Assembly (NCBI RefSeq): GCF_032854445.1 | Contig: NC_088303.1 | Coordinates: forward strand, 20,035,501-20,099,500 | From: Liolophura sinensis | Taxonomy: Eukaryota > Mollusca > Polyplacophora > Chitonida > Chitonidae | Reading direction: 5' to 3' | DNA length: 64,000 nucleotides | Shown: in pieces, positions 27,501-39,500 of the stretch | Numbering within the stretch: the stretch's first letter is position 1 | Layout of the letters: each line of letters opens with the position of its first letter | Notes under the pieces: model-generated | Told to the model about the DNA's origin: nothing | Databases searched by the model: none | Seen by the model: only the letters and a program-made list of their open reading frames with translations | Translations under genes and position numbers: made by a program

Positions 27501-30500
27501 ATCGAACACTGTCATGTCTCTGGTACAATAGACTCGACCACTGTCATGTCTGTGGTACAATAGAATCGAGCACTGCCATGTCTGTGGTACAATAGAATCG
27601 AGCATTGTGATATCTGTGGTACAATAGAATCGAACACTATCATGCCTGTTGCGCTATAGAATCGAACACTGACATATCTGTGGTGCTTAGAATCGAACAC
27701 AGTCATGTCTGTGGTACATAGAATCGAACACAGTCATGTCTTTGGTACAATAGAATCGAAGACTGTCATGTCTCTGGTACACAAGAATCGAACACTGTCA
27801 TGTATGTGGCACACTAGAATCGAACACTGTCATGTCTGTGGTACAATAGAATCGACCACTCATTCTGAATTTATTCATTTATAAACAATGCTGGGGCCTC
27901 CGTGGCTCAGTCGGTTAGCGCGCTAGCGCAGCGTAATCACCCAGGAGCCTCTCACCAATGCGGTCGCTGTGAGTTCAAGTCCAGCTCATGCTGGCTTCCT
28001 CTCCGGCCATAAGTGGGAAGGTCTGCCAGCAACCTGCGGATGGTCGTGGGTTTCCCCCGGGCTGTGCCCGTTTTCCACCCACCATAATGCTGGCCGCCGT
28101 CGTATAAGTGAAATATTCTTGAGTAGGGCGTAAAACACCAATCAAATAAATAAATAAATAAATATAAACAATGCTTATCTAATATACTCACACTTACTTA
28201 TATCAGTATATTGGAACTGTCTTGCTTTTGGTTTCAGGGCATGTGAACTGAAACTGATGTTTGAATACAATTTCTTTTGTACTTTTTTCTCAGATTGTTT
28301 AAGCGATGAATTTAAATGTAGCCAGTTTGCATGTGTGCCGTTGTCACATGAGTGCGATGGGAAACTTGATTGTCCAAAAGGTGAAGACGAGGGAGAGCGA
28401 TGTGGTAAGTCGTTTGCCAAGTGAGACTGCTTTCAGTCACGTAGTTTAATTGAGAACGTGGAGGAACAGTTGTGTGTGCGTGTGTGTGTGTGGGGGGGGG
28501 GGGGGGGGAGGGGCATGGTATATGGCTTTACAAACATCATTGTATGACCAAATGCCTCAATAAATCAAACGGTTCCAAGGAAGACATTGCACACAAAGTG
28601 TAATATGATTCCTGGTTCAGAGTTACCTAGCAAAACTGTATTTACAATCATCGTAACATTATTACTTATTTTCCACACAAAGTGTAGTGTGATTCCTGCT
28701 TCACCGTTACCTGGCAGAACTGTTATTACAATCATCGTTAAGTTATTGTTTACTGTTATTTTACGCTTGTGGAAACAGGTCGTCGAAGAACTGTGTATTC
28801 AGATTTTTTTTACGTTTCCAGACAATTTGGTCTCAGGCAGGCGTGTATTTTCAGCACAAAACGGAAGAACTTTGTACCCAGGAAAAAATGCCTTATATGC
28901 TCTCGACAATTTACAACTGAAAACTACTAGAACAATTAAGCTAAATTTCCGCAACGGCACCGTCACACAGTAGTTATAAAATGCTATTAACTGAACTGAA
29001 AACTGATAGATAGTAAATCTCTGTACACTAATTCCAAAATGTTGGTATGAATTAAGAATCCTTCGGGAATAGAATTAATTATTGTAAAAGCGGACAGAGG
29101 GAAAGAGAAGTAAATAAATATTGAATCTTAAGGCACGAAATGTACAGTGTAACACAGGGTAAAACTACAATGTATAGCTGGGCACGCCGTTTTTCTAGTG
29201 CGGTGGGAAATGCCTGGACAAAGATTAAATTGAACGTCTAAAAAAATCAGAATAGAATGATAGTTATTGTAAAGCGGACAGAGTTAAAGAGTAGAAATAA
29301 ATATTATTGATTAAGATAAACACAAGATATATACAGTGTAACATAAAGCTATAGCGTGGCACTTCGCATTACTAGTGCTGTTGGAACTCCAAGGTCACTC
29401 ATTATGTGTTCAAATTGGTTCAACAGTATATTTGCTTCTGTGTAGCTAGAATTCATCTCGAAAATGACGTCGCTTTCGGTCGTCGGTAATGTTAAATAAT
29501 TGCACTATTTTACAGTGTGAACATAGCGGTCATTTTGGAATAACTCTGGCTAATTATACCTCAGTAACGTGATATTGGCGCTCATCAGCATGTGGAGAAC
29601 ACGCAGCTGAACCCTTTCTTTCTAAAATGATTATTCCGGCACTGCTTCTTAATTACTTGGATTTCTCGAGGTGCCACAAAGATGTATCTAAGTGGAACTT
29701 TAATTGCAGCCACAGATTCGGATGAGTGCTTCCAGTCTTGCTTTAGAAACAAGGATTCTAAATTTATTTATTTATTTATTTGATCGGTGTTTTACGCAGT
29801 ATTCCCACTTAGTGAAGGGGATGTCAAAGGTCCACTCCAAGCCATACAGTTTCTCTGATGCACGAAAATATTGTGTGGGATGCACTAATTCACGCTGAAA
29901 TACCAAACTAAGAAAGATTAATGGGCTCTAGTTCAGAGTGGTTCACTATATCTATAGGTGGAAGAAATGACAAAGATCCTAACATAAAGTTTGTCAACTG
30001 TGGAGAGCTCCTGTTTGTTATCCTCGAGAATCTATACTGCCAGTAAGAACCACCCTCACCCCCAACCCTTCTCTCCGCATACACACCCAGCTGTTTTACC
30101 CAGGGCTGTCATGAGAGGCTGTCCTCTTTCATATCCACATGTTTCAACATAATTTTCTCCATTTCTTTTTTTAACAGTTAATTGTGATCCTCTGTCGGAG
30201 TTCCAGTGCCATAATGGGTTTTGTGTCAACCAGACAGCAGTGTGTGATTCCAAAGTAGACTGCTTGGATGGTTCCGACGAGTTCAATTGTAAGTTAATTG
30301 AAGTATCTGAATGAAAACATCACAACTATTTTTACGTTGTTTGATACACATGATTAGTCAAGGTTTCGCTGCAATTTATTGATGCTTAACGTCGCATAAA
30401 CGACGTCACATATTCGACAACAGATTTATGGCTGGAGGAACCAGAAGTAAGCCAAGGGCATGTGCCAAACGCAGCCGAACCAGACAGACCGAAATGCCAA

Positions 30501-33500
30501 CCTGACAACTCATTGGCCAAGGTCTGAAAGACTACAGCGAGAACAATGCTCTAGACTACGAAGCCAGCAATTCCGGTTCCTAAAGTTACAAAGATGTGGG
30601 CCCTCTTGTACAAAGCCTACTTAACGTTACGAGCACGTAACTCTCATGTCGACGTAATGCCTACATTGCTGGTTGTCATGGTAGTTACGTAACGTTAAGA
30701 AGGATTCATACAGACGGGCCCATACTCCGAAGAAAAAGAAACAAACAAAATAGTCGAAGTTAAATGCAGTTTTTTTCTTTACATCGGTGTGAGTTTTTGT
30801 TTGCAAGTTAATTTCATCAATTTTAACATGATTCGTTTTGTTAAATATTTGGTCAGGTTTTCTGGCTAACCACCAAGTTTTTGTGCCCCCTTTCTGCGTC
30901 TTCAGGTAGCTGTACTGGCTTCAGCTGTGACCGTGGCAAGACCTGTATCAGCTATACACTGTACTGTGACCACGTTGTGGACTGTGATGACGTCTCGGAC
31001 GAAACCAACTGCGGTAAACTTCAGAAATAAGCAGATAACGAGAAATATAGTTCTCTATTGGGAAAAGTAGCAAATTTTCAGTTCAGTTTGTGAACGAAGA
31101 AGGAATACATTACCTGATATACTGACAGGAACTTCCTTCTCAAATCTGCGTGTTGCAGCTGAGGAGGGTTTCTTTTTTCAGAAGTCTATGATTTGTGTTA
31201 GCATGGCACTTCTCAACATTTCAACATTATTTTCCCTCCTGTGTCACGAGATCACCTTTTTCTAACGCCCCACTCATAGCACAATGACTTGAGAAGAATA
31301 TTTTGAGGTTTATATTTGTTGCATTTACTATGAACAGGCTCTTGTGGCAGCCGACAACGCCGCTGTGACAACAACTTCTGCCGACCGGCCCGGTATTGGT
31401 GTGACGGAGAGGATGACTGTCTGGATGGCACCGATGAATCTAACTGCAGTAAGTCACACAAGATAAACCCGTATTGTCTCTCAGTCTGTCTTTTTGTCTG
31501 AAGTTTAACGTCCATTTCAACATAATTTGTTGGTTTGCCCTCCATGGTATACAAGTTTATATTGCGATTATCTACTTGGAACGTCCTTTCAAGGTGGACA
31601 CATGGTATAGTTTCCTAGTATAGCTGTTCTTCCTTTATTTACTTCCAGTTAGGGGTAGTGTTAGTAGTCTTTGTGTCTGTACCCTGTACCAGTGTACTAG
31701 TGCTTTGCGTGTCTGCCCTGTAACCTTTGCCATTCTATTAGTACTTTGCATGTCAGTCCTGTAGCCTGTACCAGTGTATTAGTACTTTGTGTGTCTGTCC
31801 TGTAGCCTGTACCAGCGTATTAGTACTTTGTGTGTCTGTCCTGTAGTCTGTACCAGCGTATTAGTATTTTGTGCGTCTGTCCTGTAGCCTGTACCAGCGT
31901 ATTAGTACTTTGTGTGTCTGTCCTGTAGTCTGTACCAGTGTATTAGTACTTTGTGTGTCTGTCCTGTAGCCTGTACCAGTGTATTAGCACTGTGTGTGTC
32001 TGTCCTGTAGCCTATACCAGTGTATTAGTACTTTGTGTGTCTGTCCTGTAGCCTGTACCAGCGTATTAGTACTTTGTGTGTCTGTCCTGTAGTCTGTACC
32101 AGCGTATTAGTACTTTGTGCGTCTGTCCTGTAGTCTGTACCAGTGTATTAGTACTTTGTGTGTCTGTCCTGTAGCCTGTACCAGCGTATTAGTACTTTGT
32201 GTGTCTGTCCTGTAGCCTGTACCAGCGTATTAGTACTTTGTGTGTCTGTCCTGTAGCCTGTACCAGTGTATTAGCACTGTGTGTGTCTGTCCTGTAGCCT
32301 GTACCAGTGTATTAGTACTTTGTGTGTCTGTCCTGTAGCCTGTACCAGTGTATTAGTACTTTGTGTGTCTGTCCTGTAGCCTGTACCAGCGTATTAGTAC
32401 TTTGTGTGTCTGTCCTGTAGCCTGTACCAGTGTATTAGTACTTTGTGTCTGTCCTGTAGTCTGTACCAGTGTATTAGTACTTTGTGTGTCTGTCCTGTAG
32501 CCTATACCAGTGTATTAGTACTTTGTGTGTCTGTCCTGTAGCCTGTACCAGCGTATTAGTACTTTGTGTGTCTGTCATGTAGCCTGTACCAGCGTATTAG
32601 TACTTTGTGTGTCTGTCCTGTAGCCTGTACCAGTGTATTAGTACTTTGTGTGTCTGTCCTGTAGCCTGTACCAGTGTATTAGTACTTTGTGTGTCTGTCC
32701 TGTAGTCTGTACCAGTGTATTAGTACTTTGTGTGCCTGTCCTGTAGTCTGTACCAGCGTATTAGTACTTTGTGTGTCTGTCCTGTAGCCTGTACCAGCGT
32801 ATTAGTACTTTGTGTGTCTGTCCTGTAGCCTGTACCAGCGTATTAGTACTTTGTGTGTCTGTCCTGTAGTCTGTACCAGCGTATTAGTACTTTGTGCGTC
32901 TGTCCTGTAGCCTATACCAGTGTATTAGTACTTTGTGTGTCTGTCCTGTAGCCTGTACCAGTGTATTAGTACTTTGTGTGTCTGTCCTGTAGCCTGTACC
33001 AGCGTATTAGTACTTTGTGTGTCTGTCCTGTAGTCTGTACCAGCGTATTAGTACTGTGTGTGTCTGTCCTGTAGCCTATACCAGTGTATTAGTACTTTGT
33101 GTGTCTGTCCTGTAGCCTGTACCAGCGTATTAGTACTTTGTGTGTCTGTCCTGTAGCCTGTACCAGCGTATTAGTACTTTGTGTGTCTGTCCTGTAGTCT
33201 GTACCAGTGTATTAGTACTTTGTGTGTCTGTCCTGTAGTCTGTACCAGCGTATTAGTACTTTGTGTGTCTGTCCTGTAGCCTGTACCAGCGTATTAGTAC
33301 TTTGTGTGTCTGTCCTGTAGCCTGTACCAGCGTATTAGTACTTTGTGTGTCTGTCCTGTAGTCTGTACCAGCGTATTAGTACTTTGTGTGTCTGTCCTGT
33401 AGCCTATACCAGTGTATTAGTACTTTGTGTGTCTGTCCTGTAGCCTGTACCAGTGTATTAGTACTTTGTGTGTCTGTCCTGTAGCCTGTACCAGCGTATT

Positions 33501-36500
33501 AGTACTTTGTGTGTCTGTCCTGTAGTCTGTACCAGCGTATTAGCACTGTGTGTGTCTGTCCTGTAGCCTATACCAGTGTATTAGTACTTTGTGTGTCTGT
33601 CCTGTAGCCTGTACCAGCGTATTAGTACTTTGTGTGTCTGTCCTGTAGCCTGTACCAGCGTATTAGTACTTTGTGTGTCTGTCCTGTAGCCTGTACAAGC
33701 GTATTAGTACTTTGTGTGTCTGTCATGTAGCCTGTACCAGCGTATTAGTACTTTGTGTGTCTGTCCTGTAGCCTGTACCAGTGTATTAGTACTTTGTGTG
33801 TCTGTCCTGTAGCCTGTACCAGTGTATTAGTACTTTGTGTGTCCGTCCTGTAGCTTGTATCAATATCATTCGCACTCTCTGTGTCTGTCTTGTAGCCTGT
33901 ACCAGTGAACAATGGCGATGTGGTGACGGACGTTGTATTGTCAGCTCTTGGAAATGTGACGGCTTCCAAGACTGCATCGATAACTCAGATGAAAGTAACT
34001 GCTGTGAGTTAATCACTAGTTAAACTAATGAACATAATTTGTATCCATTTATGACAGTTATTTGGGTGTAACATTTTTGGTTAGGGTTCTCGATCGTAAA
34101 GGGCCTACACTGATGGCTTTTGCATTTAATTTAGGCCTACTTTCTAAGCTTCTATCATTCTGTTAATATTTAACTTATGCATCCAATACAGCTCACATAA
34201 CCCCAGCTGTGCAGAATCAAGTTGTATCGATCTGTAATGTTGATCCCGAAGAGGTTAATCTTCATTACTGGCTGTGTCGATGGTTGTTGTTGTAGCGGCG
34301 TGTCAGGTGACAGAGAGAGTATGTGGGGATTACTCCTGTGTCTCTGCGCAGGCCTGGTGTAACGGCTCCGCGGAGTGCCCGGATGCTTCGGATGAAGAAA
34401 GTTGTTGTGAGTACATATAATTTATGTTACTGCAAAACAGAAGGAACTTTGATTGGCTTGTGTGTGAGGTAGGCGCTTTTTTAGCTGCATATTATTTTAC
34501 AGAATATGCATCTACTGACCAGGCCTGGAGATTAAGTCTAAAATCCCATGCCACTGTAGCGTTCAGTGTTAGCAGTCACATATTATATGCGTATTGACAT
34601 TAACATGTCAGACAAGACCTGGGTGGCCGGTAGGTTATGCAAGGGCCTGAGAGTTAAAGTCCAGCTCAAACTGGCTTCTGCTCCTGTCAAATGAGGGAAG
34701 ATTTCCAAACCACCTTCCAACGGTCGTGGGTTTCTATACAACAGTCGTATAAGCGAATTGTTCTTGACTACTTCTAAAACATCAACCAATAAATAAATAA
34801 ATAAATAAATACATAAATCAGTGCTTCATATTGTCACCGCTTGGGACGGGTCTGTTTAATGAACTGTCATGGCAAGTCATACAGTTCTTGTTAATTACAG
34901 AAACATAAATTTTACTTCTACATTTGCAGTTACCTTGGAAGGGAGTGAGGCAAAATCTGGATTGGTTAAAGTTATTACAAATGCGAATTCCTCTCTACCA
35001 GTTTGTCGTGAGAACTGGACGCTGAACGCATCCAGCAGAATCTGTGAGGCCATGGGAAAGGGGTAAGTTACCTAGGGAAAAGCGTAAGTTACTCAGGAAA
35101 AAGGGTAATTTGGATAGGGAAAAGGGTGAGTTACCTTGGAAAACGTAAGCTGGATTGTACGTTTTCCGTCAAAACAGGTGATCCAGCTATCACGTTTGAA
35201 TAGTTTTTCACTGAAGGTATCGATCAACGATGCTCGAGTGGGCGTTTGGCAGCCTAACTTTCGTTGAAGACCACTTCCGGTCCGCCAATATAATGCACAT
35301 ATTTGTACTTTACACGGAAGAATGTTTGTTAGAAACGTGTCAGTCTTGGAGTGAAAAGAACCACTAAACAATAATGATGTAATGTAAATGGATGTAAAAC
35401 GATACTGAACAGAGATGAATACATATCAGCACAACATATAAGGTTTAGTGGTAATTGGCATCACGCTAATATTCATTAAAACTTGATCAAAACGGAGTGG
35501 CCTGACTTGTTTGCCAAGCATTTGCAAAAGATACTGGTTGATACAGGATGAATGCGGCATGCGATATAGTCTTGTTTATATAGACTAACGAGGCACGCGA
35601 AAGTTTTAATTGGACAAATGGGTCACCCATTCCACTCATATTTTAACGACGCCGTCGAAGATGTTTAACTTGTATTACGGCGTTTAGATCAATGGATATT
35701 GGTACCTTGATTGTGTGGAATAAATTACTTGCCTTTGGGAAGTTACCGAAGAACGTTTTAAAAATTCCCTGTTCGAGTTTGTCACTGAACCCAAATCTCG
35801 AACGTTCGGCGATTCAGTGACTATTCACTCGACCACTATACCCGCCCTATGATGCCTCTGACAGTATGTGTCAAATAAACGTTCAAATAAATCATGCGCT
35901 AATACTCCTACTTGTTAATGAACAAACAGGATATCCGATAGTACTCCTGCTTTTAAGTGAACACATAGGACATCTGGTAGTGCTTGTAAATGAACGCATA
36001 GGACATCCGATACTACTCATCCTTTTAAATGAGCATATAAGACATTCGATAGTGCTGCTTCTTTTAAATGATCCAATCGGAAATTCGATAATGCTCCTGC
36101 TTTATGTGAACGAAAAGGACCTCCGATAGTGACCCTTCTTTGAAATGAACCAACAGGACATTCGATATTGTTTTTGCTTGTAAATGAACGCACACGACAT
36201 CCGACAATACTCATGTTTTGAATGAACATATAGAATATCCAATAGTGCTCATGCATATGAGTGAACACATAAGAGATCTGATAATTCATGTAAATGAAGT
36301 GACATCCCGTAGTGCTTCTGCGTTTAAATGAACAAAAAGGACATGCGATACTGTCCCTGCTTTTAAGTGAACACATTGCACATCGGATAGTCTCCCTGCT
36401 TTTAAGTGAACACATAGGACATCCGATAGTGATCCTTTTAAATAAACAAATAGGACATTCGATATTGCCTCTGCTTTTAGACGAAGCGTAAGACATCCGA

Positions 36501-39500
36501 TAATACTCCTGTTTTTACCTGAACAAATAGGACATCCGATGGTGTGCTTTCTTTTAAATGAATCAACGGAACATCCGATATTGCTCCTGATCTTAAGTGA
36601 ATACATGGGACATCCGGTAGTGCTCCTGCCTTTACGTGAATACATGGGACATCCGGTAGTGCTCCTGCTTTTAGATAAACCAATATGGCATCACATACTG
36701 CTTCTGCCACATAAGATTGTTCCTGTTTTCAAATGAATGATAATGCATCAAACAGGATTCCAGCTTTCTAAGGAATAAAATGAAAAAATAGCTGTTACAG
36801 AAACACCGAATGCCTGAGTTGTTCAGAGCAGTTTTTTTTTTAAAAAAGGGAATATTTACTTTTATGTTTATTTGCAGAAATGCGACTTCAACAAGTTTTT
36901 TGCCGTATTCTGGAACAGATTTCCTTGTCTTGAAGATGGGAGAAAATGACAGCACAGGCCTGCTTAACCTGGAAAGGTCAGTAATATTGGTGTTGTACTT
37001 TATGCAACGATCATCTGGGCACCTGGATAAGAAAGCTGTCAGATTTCGTCTTAATTTCAAAACAGATTCCTGTGCTAAAATTCTAATTTACCTTAGAAAT
37101 TTGTACGGTAATTTAATACGTTTATGACACAAAGAAAAATACGCGTTGAAGTTCAAATATCAGTTCAGAGATAATGCCACAAGTTTAATCTGACACAAGT
37201 CTATGTTAGCGTCGCCATCCTGGAGTCAGGAATATGTCCAGTTCGTATAATTTCCTACAACGTTAGATCGATTAAACCAAATAAAGGCTCAAGTGAAAAT
37301 CAAACTCAAGACTTTATTCCCACCTCTACCATGTGGGCTATCCAGCCAATGAGATCACGAATACACATAACAATGCAGGAAATATATGGTCTCCATTTAT
37401 CGATGTAGGAAATCATAGTTTATGAGACACGGATTATTTTTTACAACGACTTTTTTACAACATAACATTTTTGTATGAAGACTCTCGGCTGTTTGGCAAA
37501 CTGGCTAACAGAACCGAGCCTAGATTCAGTATTTCATTGTGTCACATTTTTTTTCACAGAGATACATGTCCCGTTCAAGAAGCCGTCCACGTCACTTGCA
37601 GAGGGGAAGGTAAAGTGCCGGACTCTCAGTTTTGCCAACCGCTTTCATCAAGATCCACACCTGCCTAGTGTCGAGTTATTCGGTCATGTTTCGTTTTGTG
37701 CCATGCTCACAATATATAAGTTATGCGACCGCAGTCAGGCATATGGGTTCATGGTTCGATTGAAGTACATTGATTACTCGAAGAGAGGGCGAATCTCATC
37801 GGTTTCCCAGTTCTGAATTATACTTGATTTATTTATTTAATTTGAGTTTTACGTTGTACTCAAGAATATTTAACTTATATGACGACGGCCAGCATTATAG
37901 TGGGAGGAAATCGGGTAGAGCCCGGTGGAAACCAACGACCATCCGCAGATTTCTGGCAGACCTTCCCAGGTACAGCCGGAGAAGAAGCCAGCATGAGCTG
38001 GACTTGAATTCACAGCGACCGTGAGTTATACTTCCCACATAAGAGTGTGAATATCAGAAAGATTGTCCTTTAGGTTACAGTGCTTGACGTTTTCTTGTTG
38101 TCAGACTGCGGTCAGATGTCGGCGGGCAGTCGCCATTACCAGCCGTTCATTGTTGGAGGAGAGGTGAGCTCACCCGGAAGTTGGCCATGGATGGCTCTGC
38201 TCTATTTCCAGAAATCTCCGCGGTGTGGCGCCACCATTATTGGTGACGAATGGCTCGTGACGGCGGCTCATTGTGTCAAGGAGTAAGTAGCGGAACCCAC
38301 CAGACACATTAGAACACCGATATTTAGTCTAGACGTTTAGTAATATCGGTGTGCAAACGTTAAAAATACATTAAGTTTACACTTTGGTAGACATATCTGT
38401 ATTCAGTAACGTAGACATATAAGAATACGGTGAGGTAGTAGATGAAATTTAACGTTTAACTATGGCATTGATTTTCAAGAAAGTTTTCGTTTCATTTGCT
38501 GGAAAAAATACTTTCATTCTCATTGCGAAATCCAGAGCAAGACTTAAGTCAGTCTTCTAATGCCTGAGGTAAACATGTTGTTATTTTCTCCAGGCACTTT
38601 CCTGAAGATGTCATCATTTTCTTCCATACAGATGACACAATGAGATGGACTAGGTTAGGAAACGTAATCTCAATGGTCAAAATCCGACATTCCCATACTA
38701 CATGTACTTATAAACTGTCAAAATTATTCATTCTCGGTACAATCTTTAGCATCAGCTGTTATACATAGCGGTTCCGTGGCCAAAGTGGTTAGCGTGCCAG
38801 CGCGCAGTGACACGGGAGCCTGCGGATAATGCTGACGGCTGTCGTATAAGTGAAATATTCTTGAGCAAGGCGTAAAACACCAATCAAATAAATAAGTAAA
38901 TAAAGAAATATACAAAATATAAATATAAAATTCGACGAGAAAAGCACGTAACCATCAGATTTTATGGTGACCGATGTAAAACCGATTAGGTTTGATGAGA
39001 CTAACTTCCTTTGTAGTTACTTTTTTTTTGCATATTCCAAAAGATTTCAGGATAAAGTCATACATGACACAAAGATTTTGAAGAGTCGAAGTGCAGAACC
39101 TTGGATACCCCCCACTCCACCACACCCCCACCACACTCCCATGGACATGTTCCTGGCAGCACTGTGTGCTCAAAGCCAGAGACAAACCAGCCAGACCTAC
39201 CTTGTAGCATGCAACAACAATGTAAATGCGGTTGTGGCATTTACCAAAGATGGCGTTCATCACAGAGCCAGCAAACGTCCAGATCTCTGTATTCATTTCG
39301 TTAAAGTGAGATAACTGTTTTCATATAAGGGTATCTTTCTGATTCCAGGAGACGTCTTCCATTCTACTTTGAGGTATTATCTGGTACTGTGAACAAAGAT
39401 CAGCCGGGACCAACAGCACAGCGTCGTTCCGTCGATCGAATCTACGTCCACCAGAACTTCACCTCATCCAGGTCCACCTTACCTGCGGACATCGCTCTGC

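Noticed and set aside
35866-36710. Overlapping repeat-coded open frames on both strands
   Set aside because: They follow the ~42-bp tandem repeat and have no conserved domain.
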